Positions 1 to 8,521 of a stretch of 35,264 bases of DNA are shown in pieces; the stretch's first letter is position 1, and the number at the start of each line of letters is the position of its first letter. The translations under genes and the position numbers were made by a program. A model generated the notes under the pieces. It ran no database searches. It was not told where the DNA came from and saw only the letters and a list, made by a program, of their open reading frames with translations. Origin of the DNA: an uncultured SAR116 cluster alpha proteobacterium (lineage in GTDB: Bacteria; Pseudomonadota; Alphaproteobacteria; Puniceispirillales; Marisalimonadaceae); contig CACHVW010000009.1 of assembly GCA_902583415.1 (NCBI GenBank), positions 1 to 35,264 on the forward strand. Reading direction: 5' to 3'.

Positions 1-1
1 A

Positions 2-157
2 ATTTTTCCAACAGGAGCGTTGGCCGAAACTGAGTTGATTGAAAGAATAGTACCTTTTTTAATTGGTATAATTATATTTTTATTTTTTCCAAAGAAACCA
101 ATTTTTGGGTTAGCAATAGGAGTACTCCTCTTTAGCGTTGGAATATTTTTATCTTAG
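2..157 (+). CDS. C-terminal end of an integral membrane protein (partial, possibly a fused TRAP permease)
   Basis: An open frame enters from the left edge and stops with TAG at 155-157, giving about 51 residues. The visible part is an acidic stretch (ALAETELIERI) followed by two hydrophobic segments separated by a short PKKP loop, so it is the tail of a polytopic inner-membrane protein. This two-helix tail resembles the C-terminus of fused TRAP-type permeases (DctQM, 12-TM family), where an ERI motif precedes the last helices. That family call is an inference from a short fragment. It converges on the acyl-CoA dehydrogenase with only 5 bases between stop codons. If it is a TRAP permease, the first MmgE/PrpD gene would also have a transporter neighbour. 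Confidence 0.6.
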   Translation: MFPTGALAETELIERIVPFLIGIIIFLFFPKKPIFGLAIGVLLFSVGIFLS

Positions 158-162
158 ATATT

Positions 163-1336
163 TTAATCTTCAGACACAAGTTGCTTAGCTATTATCAATT
201 TCTGCAGCTCATTTGTTCCTTCACCAATAGCTAACAAAGGAGCATCCCTATAATATCTCTCAATGTTATACTCCGGTGAATACCCAAATCCACCATGAAT
301 TCTCATTGCTTCTGTAGAGTTAAACAATGCTGTTTCAGTAGCAAAAAGCTTTGCCATTCCAGCTTGTAAATCTGATCTATTACCAGAATCATATGCCTTT
401 GCAGCTTGTTCAGTTAATAATCTAGAAGCTTCAAGTTTCGTTGCCATCTCGGCTAATTTAATTTGAATTGCTTGGTGTTCACTAATTGGTTTTCCAAATG
501 TTTTCCTTATTTTTGCATATTCTATTGAATCTTCGAGAGAGGCTCTAGCCACACCGACGCCACGTGCAGCTACATTAATTCTTCCTAATTCAAGGCCCGC
601 CAAAATTTGTTTAAGACCCTTACCTTCTATTTCACCAATCAAGTTAGAAGTTGGTACTTTTACATTTTCAAGTTGAACTTCTCCTGTATCAATTCCCCTG
701 TAACCCAATTTTTTAAGTTTTCTTGATACAAATCCATCTTTCTTTTCAACAAGAATTAAACTCATGCCTTTGTGGGCTGGTTGAATTTCAGTATTCGTTT
801 TTACTAAAACAGCTAAAATAGTTCCTTGAACTGAGTTTGTAATCCATGTTTTTGTACCATCAATAATATATTCATTCCCAACTTTTTTTTGCTTTGGTTT
901 TTATTGATTGAAGGTCAGTACCACAATCTGGTTCCGTCAGTGCTATACCACCTCTTATCTCTCCAGTTGCAAACTTAGGAAGATAATATCTCTTCATCTC
1001 TTCAGTGCCAAATCTTTCTACAGCAGCACACATTATAAGATGAGAATTAAATATACCAGAAACTGACATCCATACAGCAGACACATTTTCTACTATTTTT
1101 GAGTAAGTAACTGCTGACAAACCTAAACCACCATACTCAGGAGAAATTGTAGCACCAAAGAGACCTAAATCTGCCATTTTATCAGCAATATCTTGTGGAT
1201 ATTTATCTTGTGACTCAAATTCTTTCACATAAGGCTTAACGTCTTTTTCTAAGAATTTATTTACAGATTCTATTATTAAATTATCTTCAGAGTCTGATTT
1301 TTCATTTTCAACTTCAATTATTTTATGTTCATTCAT
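163..1336 (-). pseudogene. acyl-CoA dehydrogenase, interrupted by a one-base frameshift
   Basis: Two pieces on the minus strand form one acyl-CoA dehydrogenase. The N-terminal piece (ATG at 1336, to 872) carries the N-terminal helical domain and the start of the FAD/substrate domain, ending at TEPDCGTDLQSIKTKAKK. It then runs off frame into WE and a stop. In the other frame the protein continues without a gap (VGNEYIIDGTKTWITNS), then the middle and C-terminal domains down to 163. These include IHGGFGYSPEYNIERYYRDA and the GEGTNEL segment with the expected catalytic Glu. The switch lies in a run of eight T on the plus strand (883-890); seven would restore a protein of about 390 residues, the normal family length. 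The start has GGAG seven bases upstream. It follows the first MmgE/PrpD gene by 21 bases, probably in one operon. The substrate is unknown. It is either a real young pseudogene or a base-calling/assembly error. Confidence 0.88.
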
Positions 1337-1357
1337 TAGTAACTCCTAAATCAATAA

Positions 1358-2740
1358 TTATAGATCTATCTGACTATACTCAAATATTGAATTAACATTA
1401 TTTGCTTGATCAATTTTAAGCATTAAATCTGTTAACTGGTTAACTCTTTCATTTGATAAATATGGTTCTGTTAAACCTTTAAACTTTGATATAAATTCTT
1501 CGTCTTTCATAAAGTTTTCTGGTTCTCCTTTTGGAATCTTTACAAACTTTTCATAAGTCTTTCCTTTTACCACCATTTTTATCTTTGCACTCATAAATTC
1601 TGGACAGGACTTCTCAGCTTGTTTATCAGGATTTACTTTTATTTTATTACACAGCGCTAGTGTATCACTGTTATTTAAGTGATCTTTATAATCATCCCAC
1701 TTTAATCCACCACTTTTAGCAGCTACAGCAGCACAAAAAGGCATTGAAAATTGCCCATCAACAATACTTTTTGGATTTTGTTTATCCTCTAAAGGATAAC
1801 CAATAATATTCAATGCTGTTTCGGACAAACCAATATCGATATCATCTAAATCATCAATAGAGAAATCTAATTCTTTTTTTAGATCTATTATACCATCAAT
1901 TGCTGCATGACTATATCTACAAGAAGGATAAGGTTTTACTCCCAAGTTAAGTGTTTCAAATTTATTTCCTAAACTGTCTAATGCTTTTTTTGTGTCTCCT
2001 CCTGAAGCATATGCATGTAGATAACCCCACTGACCCTCAAAAGCTTGAGAAGGACCTTTGAAACCTTCCGCCGCCATTGTTGCACAATTTAGACCGTTCT
2101 GTGCTGCTTGTCCTACATGCGATCTTTTTGTCCAAGCACCATCTGTTAAAAATTGCATAGATCCTGCTGATTGACTTAGGGCTATTCCAAATGCAGAAAT
2201 AAACTGATCTTTGGTCAAGCCCATAAGATAGCCAGATGAAGCTACGGCACCAAACACACCACAAGTAGCAGTTGGATGAAATCCTTTTTTATAATGTGCT
2301 GACGAGCCTCCAGCTAATCCAAGTCTTATTTGTATTTCATAACCAGCCACACATGCTGTTATTAACTCTTGTCCTGATGATTTATTCATTTGTGCCGCAG
2401 CCAAGGCAGCGGAAAGTATTGGGGCACTGGAATGTAAAGAGGCTTCTGCATGAGTATCATCAAAATCAAGAGAATGAGCTAGTGTTCCATTTAGAAGAGC
2501 CGCTGCACTTGGAGAGTAATTATTTTTATCTGAGAATACTTGGCAACTTCCATTACTCATTTCCAACCTATGAATTGCTGCGACTAAACTAGAAGTTGAT
2601 TCTGCATCGTGTCTTGCTCGAATTATTATTCCAACAGTATCAAGAATTAACAATTTTGTTCTTTTTATAACGTCTGGAGATAAATTTTCGTATCTAATTT
2701 GAGCACAAAACTCAGCAAACTTTTCGGTCATATTTTCCAT
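1358..2740 (-). CDS. MmgE/PrpD family protein (first of three)
   Basis: The product is a 460-residue member of the MmgE/PrpD fold, which includes 2-methylcitrate dehydratase (PrpD) and cis-aconitate decarboxylase. Family landmarks are clear: NGTLAHSLDFDDTH near residues 84-97, GFHPTATCGVFGA near 154-166, and the block with SQSAGSMQFL and WTKRSHVGQAAQNG. Length is normal. The ATG at 2740 has GGGGAG seven bases upstream; an internal ATG three codons later lacks such a site. The acyl-CoA dehydrogenase follows after 21 bases, suggesting a two-gene operon. The gene is divergent from the amidase. No methylcitrate synthase or methylisocitrate lyase lies nearby, so a methylcitrate-cycle role is not supported. 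The substrate is probably another unsaturated or hydroxylated di- or tricarboxylate (inference). Confidence 0.9.
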   Translation of the reverse strand: MENMTEKFAEFCAQIRYENLSPDVIKRTKLLILDTVGIIIRARHDAESTSSLVAAIHRLEMSNGSCQVFSDKNNYSPSAAALLNGTLAHSLDFDDTHAEASLHSSAPILSAALAAAQMNKSSGQELITACVAGYEIQIRLGLAGGSSAHYKKGFHPTATCGVFGAVASSGYLMGLTKDQFISAFGIALSQSAGSMQFLTDGAWTKRSHVGQAAQNGLNCATMAAEGFKGPSQAFEGQWGYLHAYASGGDTKKALDSLGNKFETLNLGVKPYPSCRYSHAAIDGIIDLKKELDFSIDDLDDIDIGLSETALNIIGYPLEDKQNPKSIVDGQFSMPFCAAVAAKSGGLKWDDYKDHLNNSDTLALCNKIKVNPDKQAEKSCPEFMSAKIKMVVKGKTYEKFVKIPKGEPENFMKDEEFISKFKGLTEPYLSNERVNQLTDLMLKIDQANNVNSIFEYSQIDL

Positions 2741-2845
2741 TTATTTCTCCCCAAAATATATTGAAAAGATTAAACTAAAATTTCATTTTACAAAACTAAA
2801 AAATAATCATTAAGATATCTTATTAATATCATATGAGAAAACACC
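2741..2845. other. divergent intergenic region
   Basis: These 105 very AT-rich bases lie between the divergent MmgE/PrpD gene and the amidase gene and must hold both promoters. The GGGGAG ribosome site of the minus-strand gene is clear. No convincing -35/-10 pair or operator palindrome stands out from the AT-rich background. Confidence 0.5.
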
Positions 2846-4120
2846 ATGACAATTCCTTTTGAGTTAACCGCAACGGATGCAATCAAACTAATTCGTGAGA
2901 ATAAATTATCAAGGTATGAGTGGGTACAAAGTTGCTTCGAAAGAATACGTGAAAAAGAAGATCTTGTAAAAGCTTGGATATACTTGGATGAGGATAGAGC
3001 TTTAGAAAAAGCTAAGCAACTAGATAATGAAAATAATGAATCACAACTTGGAATTCCTTTCGGAATTAAAGATATAATTGATGCAAGCAGTACACCTACT
3101 GGATTTGGAACTAATTTTTATCAAAATAATGTTCCTATGAGAGACGCTGCTTCGGTAGCTGTTGCAAAACAATCAGGATGTATTTTTATTGGCAAAACTG
3201 TATCTACTGAATTAGGACATAGAGCTCCTGGATTAACAACAAATCCACATAACAAAGATTTTACACCTGGCGGCTCAAGTTCTGGATCAGCTGCCGCTGT
3301 AGCTTCTATGATGGCACCAGTTTGTTTTGGCACTCAAACAACTGGATCGGTAATAAGACCTGCTGCTTACTGTGGAGTTATTGGATATAAACCATCTTAT
3401 GGTGATTTTGATAAATCAGGCATTCTACCTAACTCTCCATCAATTGACACTTTAGGACTGATGTCTAGGTCAGTAGATGATATTGCACTTTTTCGATCAA
3501 TCCTTCTCGAAGAAGAATTAGTTTCAATAAAAAAAGTAGATTTAAGTAAAATTAAGATTGGATTTGTTAGGACACCTCACTGGGAAAAAACTGATGATTC
3601 TACAAAGGAAGCTTTTGAACATTTTGTTAATTCACTTCGTTCAGACAAATTAAATGTAATAGATTTAGAAATTGACAAACTAATTTCAAAATCTGATACA
3701 CTCCATTTAGATATAAGTGGATATGAATTTAAAAGATCAATATCTCATGAAAGATTTAATTATTATGACCAATTAAGTGACCAATTGAGGAATGGCAGGC
3801 TTAATGATGGATATCAAGTTAGTAATAAAAATTACCAGTTAGCTCTTAAGGAATTGTCAATTTTAAAAAATCAAATTGATGCTGTATTTGAAGAAACTGA
3901 CTTAATAATTACACCTAGCGCTCCTGGAGAAGCATTAAGAGGATTAGAATATACTGGTTCACCAATATTTAATACAACGTGGTCTCTTAATGGAAATCCA
4001 TGCATAACCTTGCCACTATTTAAGGGAAAACAAGAATTACCAATCGGGTGTCAGTTGGTTACGAAGTTTGGAAACGATGATCAACTTCTAAATTATGCAA
4101 AAACTTTCTTAGAACTTTAA
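2846..4120 (+). CDS. amidase (amidase-signature family, GatA-like)
   Basis: The 424-residue protein has the amidase-signature fold. The Lys-Ser-Ser catalytic triad is visible: Lys75 in GIPFGIKD, the serine-rich loop PGGSSSGSAAAVA at about 141-153, and the nucleophile Ser168 in TQTTGSVIRPAAYCG. These enzymes hydrolyse amide bonds to carboxylate and ammonia. It is shorter than GatA (about 485 residues), and no GatB or GatC is adjacent, so it is more likely a catabolic or ester/amide hydrolase than the tRNA amidotransferase subunit. No signal peptide is seen, so it should be cytoplasmic. It stands alone on the plus strand, between minus-strand genes, and its stop overlaps the dctM stop by 4 bases. 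The natural substrate cannot be read from sequence. Confidence 0.9.
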   Translation: MTIPFELTATDAIKLIRENKLSRYEWVQSCFERIREKEDLVKAWIYLDEDRALEKAKQLDNENNESQLGIPFGIKDIIDASSTPTGFGTNFYQNNVPMRDAASVAVAKQSGCIFIGKTVSTELGHRAPGLTTNPHNKDFTPGGSSSGSAAAVASMMAPVCFGTQTTGSVIRPAAYCGVIGYKPSYGDFDKSGILPNSPSIDTLGLMSRSVDDIALFRSILLEEELVSIKKVDLSKIKIGFVRTPHWEKTDDSTKEAFEHFVNSLRSDKLNVIDLEIDKLISKSDTLHLDISGYEFKRSISHERFNYYDQLSDQLRNGRLNDGYQVSNKNYQLALKELSILKNQIDAVFEETDLIITPSAPGEALRGLEYTGSPIFNTTWSLNGNPCITLPLFKGKQELPIGCQLVTKFGNDDQLLNYAKTFLEL

Positions 4121-5400
4121 TTAAAATGAGACACTACTAATAGTTCTGGAAGGGTAAGTGCCAACGCAGGAAATAGAAGCACTATAATTAAGACAACTGT
4201 ATCAGATATACAAAATGGAAATGATCCTTTAATGACAGTGGTAACCGGTAAACCTGTTACTCCACTAACAGCAAACAAGTTTAAACCAACAGGTGGAATA
4301 ACACTTCCTATCTCTATACATAATGCTGTTAAAATTCCTAAATGTATCGGATCTACGCCAAGAGCTAACGCTACTGGGAAATAGATTGGAACAGTTAAAA
4401 CTAAAATTGCAACACCAGTTAAGAACATTGATAAGAATAATAGAGATCCCATTAATGCAAAAAGAAAACCTATTCTGCTTAAACCTAATTCTCCTGCCCA
4501 TTCTGCAATCATCTGAGGCCAACCCATATTAGCTAAATAAAATTGGAATATGCCTACACAACCTAATAAGAAAAACACAACTGCTGTGAGGTTCATTGTC
4601 CTTAAAGTTGTAGGCATTAATTCTTTTGTAAAAGTTTTCCTTTTAAAAATGAGTCCATAAAAAAGAGCATAGCTAGCAGCTGCTGCTCCTGCTTCCGTTG
4701 GTGTAAATAAACCACCATATAATCCACCAAGAATAATAACTGGCATTAATAAAGCAGGTAATGCTTCTTTGAATGACAGCCAAACTTCACATAGATCAAA
4801 TTTACCTCTAGGTAACTTGATAAACAAAGAAACACTCACGATTATGACGGCGTCACTCATTGCAAGCATTAGTCCAGGAATAACCCCAGCAAAGAAAAGA
4901 TCTACAATAGACATTTCAGTAATAACACCAAATAAAATTAGAGTAATACTAGGTGGTATTAAAAGAGCAATTCCTCCTGCTGAAGCAATTACACCAGCTG
5001 CCATCCATACTGGATATCCTCTTTTTACAAGTTCAGGATATGCTATCACACTCATTGCAGCAGCCATTGCCGTGGATGAGCCAGAAATGGCACCAAATAA
5101 AACTGCAGATAGTAAAGTTGCATAAGCAAATCCACCTGGGACCCAGCCCACTAATGCGTCAGCAAACTTAAACAAACTAGCAACCAAACCTGTTTTTTCC
5201 ATCAAAAAACCAGCAAAAATAAAAAATGGAATAGCTACTAACGTGTACTTTGTTAAGAAACTAAAAAAAGCTTCAAACAAAGTGGAATAAGTTAAAAAAT
5301 CGTCAAACAGAACCAAAAGAGCTGTAGCTCCAGCTAAGGCTATACCGATAGGTGCTCCAGCAAATAAAAGAGCAAATAAAGATCCTCCGAGACCCCACAT
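4117..5400 (-). CDS. dctM: TRAP transporter large permease subunit DctM
   Basis: The 427-residue, highly hydrophobic protein has the normal DctM length and about a dozen membrane segments. Typical landmarks are AGAPIGIALAGA near the N-terminus, FFIFAGFLMEKTG at about 58-70, LFGAISGSSTAMAAAM at about 100-115, and the repeat half with PPVGLNLFAVSG. It forms the ion-coupled translocation channel with DctQ and receives substrate from the periplasmic DctP protein. The start ATG has AGGAA upstream and lies 22 bases after dctQ. It is the last gene of a minus-strand series beginning with the C5-acid-type enzyme genes, so its substrate is probably a small dicarboxylate related to them (inference). Confidence 0.95.
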   Translation of the reverse strand: MWGLGGSLFALLFAGAPIGIALAGATALLVLFDDFLTYSTLFEAFFSFLTKYTLVAIPFFIFAGFLMEKTGLVASLFKFADALVGWVPGGFAYATLLSAVLFGAISGSSTAMAAAMSVIAYPELVKRGYPVWMAAGVIASAGGIALLIPPSITLILFGVITEMSIVDLFFAGVIPGLMLAMSDAVIIVSVSLFIKLPRGKFDLCEVWLSFKEALPALLMPVIILGGLYGGLFTPTEAGAAAASYALFYGLIFKRKTFTKELMPTTLRTMNLTAVVFFLLGCVGIFQFYLANMGWPQMIAEWAGELGLSRIGFLFALMGSLLFLSMFLTGVAILVLTVPIYFPVALALGVDPIHLGILTALCIEIGSVIPPVGLNLFAVSGVTGLPVTTVIKGSFPFCISDTVVLIIVLLFPALALTLPELLVVSHFN

Positions 5401-5422
5401 AATAAATTCCTATCTAAATAAA

Positions 5423-5974
5423 TTAAACATCAGTAGCCACCTCTACTTCAGCAGTAAAATGGTCACCTTTAATATAACTATGAATATCTTCTATAAACTG
5501 AAGACATGCTACTAACGACATAAGCCCCATACCTAGAGCCAAAATAAAATAAAATGGCCACATAAATAAATACAAACTTTCTGTTCTTTCACCAAGTTGT
5601 ATTGAATATTCAATTGTTGAATAAGCAGTATAAGTTAGTGACCCTGTAAATACAGAAATGAATAAAGATACAAATATCTTGCATAAACCTACAGTCCTGT
5701 AAAAACCTTTTGCATTTAAAAGTTGTAAAACAGCGCTCATAACTAAATGATTTCTGTTTATTTGAGTAACACAAATATAAAAGGCAACAGAAGAAACCAT
5801 CATGTATATGACGGCATCTTGACCCCATTCAAAAACAACACCAAAAATATATCTTCTAATGATTTCAGCTAAGGCAAAAAGTGTAACAGCAATCATTAAA
5901 AATGCAGAACAATTACCTAGAGTAAATGTTATGATATCCTGTATCTTGTGTGAGATTTTATAAAAATTTTTCAT
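5423..5974 (-). CDS. dctQ: TRAP transporter small permease subunit DctQ
   Basis: The 183-residue protein has four predicted membrane helices, as in DctQ. Characteristic features are the first helix followed by EIIRRYIFG, the FEWGQDAVIYMM segment, and a short charged C-terminal tail. It partners DctM in the inner membrane. The start ATG comes only about 10 bases after the U-run of a strong hairpin that follows dctP, and no good Shine-Dalgarno sequence is visible. Its expression may therefore be low relative to the binding protein. Confidence 0.93.
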   Translation of the reverse strand: MKNFYKISHKIQDIITFTLGNCSAFLMIAVTLFALAEIIRRYIFGVVFEWGQDAVIYMMVSSVAFYICVTQINRNHLVMSAVLQLLNAKGFYRTVGLCKIFVSLFISVFTGSLTYTAYSTIEYSIQLGERTESLYLFMWPFYFILALGMGLMSLVACLQFIEDIHSYIKGDHFTAEVEVATDV

Positions 5975-5983
5975 GACTTATAT

Positions 5984-6019
5984 AAAAAAAAGGTCTGACG
6001 ATTAAGTCAGACCTTTTTT
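5984..6019 (-). terminator. hairpin between dctP and dctQ (attenuator/partial terminator)
   Basis: An 8-bp perfect stem GGTCTGAC / GTCAGACC (5992-5999 with 6006-6013) has a 6-base loop. It is flanked by eight A on one side and six T on the other. Read on the minus strand it is a GC-richer stem followed by eight U, a classic intrinsic terminator. It lies just after the dctP stop and before dctQ in the same direction. It probably lets dctP be made in excess over dctQM and protects the dctP transcript end (inference). Confidence 0.85.
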
Positions 6020-6026
6020 AAAAAAG

Positions 6027-7196
6027 TTATTTTCTTGCTTTCTTTTTGTATAGAGCAGTACCTTTACCAAACTTAGCAAAGTCTGAAGCGAAAGCTGTAC
6101 AATCAGTTTTTTCTAACTGACTTGAACCCATTGGGTTAGCAGCAACCAGAGATTTAGCTTCAGAAGTAAACTGATCAACTAACTTGTCACCAGTATCATC
6201 AACTTTAGATTTAATCCATTTGTTTGTTGCACCACCTTCTTTAGATTGTAAAACACCAGCTTCTTTAGGGCTCATAACGTAAATACCAGGAGCACCCTTA
6301 TCTGTAGTTTTATACTTATCAACTAGTCTTTTATCATTACAAAAGTTAATAGCCTTTTGGTAAGGGATAAAATCGTTCATAATAATATCTGTTAAAACAG
6401 CTTTTTGCTTCTTATCTAATGTAGCCCACCACTTATTAGATGCACCGATCCAATAATAGTCACCTACAATACCGTTAATACCAGCAACTGTGAAATATGG
6501 AGCTTGTTCTTTAGTAGCATTAAAGCCACCTAAACTTGTAAGTAAACCGTCAATAACACCTGTTTGAAGAGCTGGTGGAACGTCTCCAAAAGCCATTGTA
6601 GTTGGGTTTGCACCTAAAGCTCCTAATAATGCATTTTCTGCTGGTCCCATACTTCTAACTTTTTTACCAGCAAAGTCACCAGGCACTAAAAGTCTGCTTT
6701 TAACAGCACCAGCACCCATATACATACTTAAATGGCCTGAACCAAAAATTGTAATTCCGTGCTTGTCATTGAATACCTTTCTCAATGCAGCAAATGTTTT
6801 TGTTCCATCAAGTCCTTGAATAGCACCAGGTGAAGTTAACTTTCCAGCTCCAACAATAGTATTTGCATAAGGCTCAACACTAGAAGTTTTTCCAAACTGT
6901 CCGGTCATCATCTCAAGGTTACCCTTTGTTAGGGCTTGAGTACCTTTTGGAACATTGTATAGAGACTTTGCCCAATAAATTTGAACCTTACTTCCAGGAA
7001 TTCTTCTTTCGACCTCTTCAGCAAAACGCATTTCTGCAATAGCTGCAGGATGTGGCGGACCTGAATGGTCAGAAGCCCAACGCATCTTAATAGGTTTGAC
7101 TTTATGTCCATCAGCTAAAGCTAAATTAGTTCCAGCTGCAAACGTTAGTGCAACTGCACCAGCTACACCAACTAATGATAGTTTATTTAATTTCAT
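6027..7196 (-). CDS. dctP: TRAP transporter periplasmic solute-binding protein DctP
   Basis: The 389-residue DctP-family protein begins with a Sec signal peptide: basic MKLNK, a hydrophobic stretch to about residue 25, and a likely cut after ALA at 25-27. The mature part has the KMRWASDHSGP beginning and the Arg181 motif KKVRSMG. That arginine corresponds to the residue which binds the substrate carboxylate in TRAP binding proteins. Next come the GDVPPALQTGVIDG segment and the connecting helix region. The ribosome site GGAGGAA, eight bases before the ATG, is among the strongest in the window and fits high expression. The gene follows the CoA-transferase by 108 bases and precedes a hairpin and dctQM. 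The substrate is probably a mono- or dicarboxylate processed by the upstream enzymes. Confidence 0.95.
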   Translation of the reverse strand: MKLNKLSLVGVAGAVALTFAAGTNLALADGHKVKPIKMRWASDHSGPPHPAAIAEMRFAEEVERRIPGSKVQIYWAKSLYNVPKGTQALTKGNLEMMTGQFGKTSSVEPYANTIVGAGKLTSPGAIQGLDGTKTFAALRKVFNDKHGITIFGSGHLSMYMGAGAVKSRLLVPGDFAGKKVRSMGPAENALLGALGANPTTMAFGDVPPALQTGVIDGLLTSLGGFNATKEQAPYFTVAGINGIVGDYYWIGASNKWWATLDKKQKAVLTDIIMNDFIPYQKAINFCNDKRLVDKYKTTDKGAPGIYVMSPKEAGVLQSKEGGATNKWIKSKVDDTGDKLVDQFTSEAKSLVAANPMGSSQLEKTDCTAFASDFAKFGKGTALYKKKARK

Positions 7197-7304
7197 GAAA
7201 TTTCCTCCAAATATTTAGAATCACAAACTATAACTTTATGCTTTTAAGGTAAACCTTTAATTGTAATAAATGCTATAAATTAGTTAATATGTTATGTAAT
7301 TCCG
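7197..7304 (-). promoter_or_regulatory. spacer before dctP, possible internal promoter
   Basis: This is the only gap longer than 50 bases inside the 13242-to-4117 minus-strand series, so an internal promoter for dctPQM is plausible. A TATAGT -10-like hexamer lies at 7232-7227, but the upstream TTTACC is only 15 bases away. A short AAGG-TTTA-CCTT palindrome lies near it. The strong GGAGGAA ribosome site of dctP ends the region. AT richness makes chance matches likely. Confidence 0.3.
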
Positions 7305-8510
7305 TTAGATTGTGCCTTTATTTCTAAAACTACTTATTTGTTCACCAGTAAAACCAACCTCTTTTAGAACATCACCTGTATCTTCACCAAGTTCTGGAGC
7401 AGTTTTGTCTTGAAAATTGCTATCTGAAAAATGAACAGGTGTTTTCAATAAACTAATGTCAATTCCCCTCTTTGTTTTTAATTTATGGATATTTTTTCTA
7501 TCTTTTAAAAATGGATTTTCTAGGGACTCTTTTAAATTTAAAATAGGGGCAGCGGGGACAATACCACCAAATTCTTCTAGCCATTCAGAGGTGTTTTTTT
7601 TCTTCAATTCTTTATCAAGAATTTTAGTTATTTCATCTCTATGTTTTTGCCTAGATGAAAAGTCAACAAACATTGAATTGTCAATTAGATCTTCCCTTCC
7701 TATTTTTTTACAAAGAACAGGCCAAAAGCTCTCCTTGTTGCACATCAAATAGATCCAACCATCTTTAGTTTTATACAATTGACAAGGAACTAAAATTGGA
7801 TGAGCTGATCGATCTAATCTTTCGCTTTTAAAATCAGTGTTAAGTGTCCAGGCTGCCATATAACTTTGATTAAACATAGCCGTATCAAATAAATTAACAT
7901 CTACATCTCTTCCAATACCAGTGGACTTTGCATATAATATAGCACTTACAAGTCCGAATGACATAGTTAATCCAGACATATAATCTACAATTGAAAGGCC
8001 AAATCTTGCTGGAGGTCCGTTAGGTTCACCAGTGAGTGAAAAATAACCTGCTTCTGCTTGCATAAGATAATCATATCCTGGCCAATTTTTTCTAGGCCCC
8101 TCTCTTCCGTATGCAGAACAATGTGCTGAAACAATTGCTTTATTATATTGCTTAAGCTGGTCATAAGTAATTCCAAGTTTTTCTGGCACATCTCCTCTTA
8201 AATTGTTGGCAACTGCGTCAGCATTCTCAACTAATTTTTGAAGAATTTTTTTTCCATCGTCTGACAATATATCTAAAGTTATACTTTTTTTATTTCTATT
8301 GAGAGCTTGAAAAAAAATACTAGAAGCAGAATTCCTATCTTCACCATCGATAAAATAAGGACCAATTGCTCTTAAATAATCACCACTTGTACCTGCTGGT
8401 TCAACTTTAATTACCTCTGCACCTAAATCAGCTAAATATTGGGTACCAAATGGTCCCGCTCCATATTGCTCAAAAGCAATTACTTTCACTCCTGATAAAG
8501 GTAAATCCAT
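7305..8510 (-). CDS. family III (CaiB/BaiF) CoA-transferase
   Basis: The 401-residue protein has the family III CoA-transferase pattern: a PLSGVKVIAFEQYGAGP opening, LADLGAEVIKVEP at about 27-38, and NRNKKSITLD. The GLSIVDYMSG motif supplies Asp176, the residue that forms the mixed anhydride with the acid. These enzymes move CoA between an acyl-CoA donor and a free carboxylate. It is the second CoA-transferase in this operon, 11 bases after the MaoC gene, and the last enzyme before the transporter. A donor-side or isomer-specific role (compare mesaconyl-CoA C1-C4 transferase) is possible but unproven. The ribosome site (GAGTAT) is weak. Confidence 0.9.
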   Translation of the reverse strand: MDLPLSGVKVIAFEQYGAGPFGTQYLADLGAEVIKVEPAGTSGDYLRAIGPYFIDGEDRNSASSIFFQALNRNKKSITLDILSDDGKKILQKLVENADAVANNLRGDVPEKLGITYDQLKQYNKAIVSAHCSAYGREGPRKNWPGYDYLMQAEAGYFSLTGEPNGPPARFGLSIVDYMSGLTMSFGLVSAILYAKSTGIGRDVDVNLFDTAMFNQSYMAAWTLNTDFKSERLDRSAHPILVPCQLYKTKDGWIYLMCNKESFWPVLCKKIGREDLIDNSMFVDFSSRQKHRDEITKILDKELKKKNTSEWLEEFGGIVPAAPILNLKESLENPFLKDRKNIHKLKTKRGIDISLLKTPVHFSDSNFQDKTAPELGEDTGDVLKEVGFTGEQISSFRNKGTI

Positions 8511-8521
8511 GGTATTATACT

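Noticed and set aside
2272-2592. 106-codon plus-strand open frame inside the first MmgE/PrpD gene
   Set aside because: It is fully antisense to a clearly conserved protein, has no ribosome site and low-complexity composition.
1358-2740. Assignment of the MmgE/PrpD genes to 2-methylcitrate dehydratase (prpD)
   Set aside because: No prpB, prpC or acnD-like gene lies in the window, so a methylcitrate cycle is not supported.
2846-4120. Amidase as glutamyl-tRNA(Gln) amidotransferase subunit A
   Set aside because: It is about 60 residues shorter than GatA and has no gatB or gatC neighbour.
4769-5171. Two plus-strand frames opposite dctM
   Set aside because: They are antisense shadows of a well-conserved permease and show no recognisable domains or ribosome sites.
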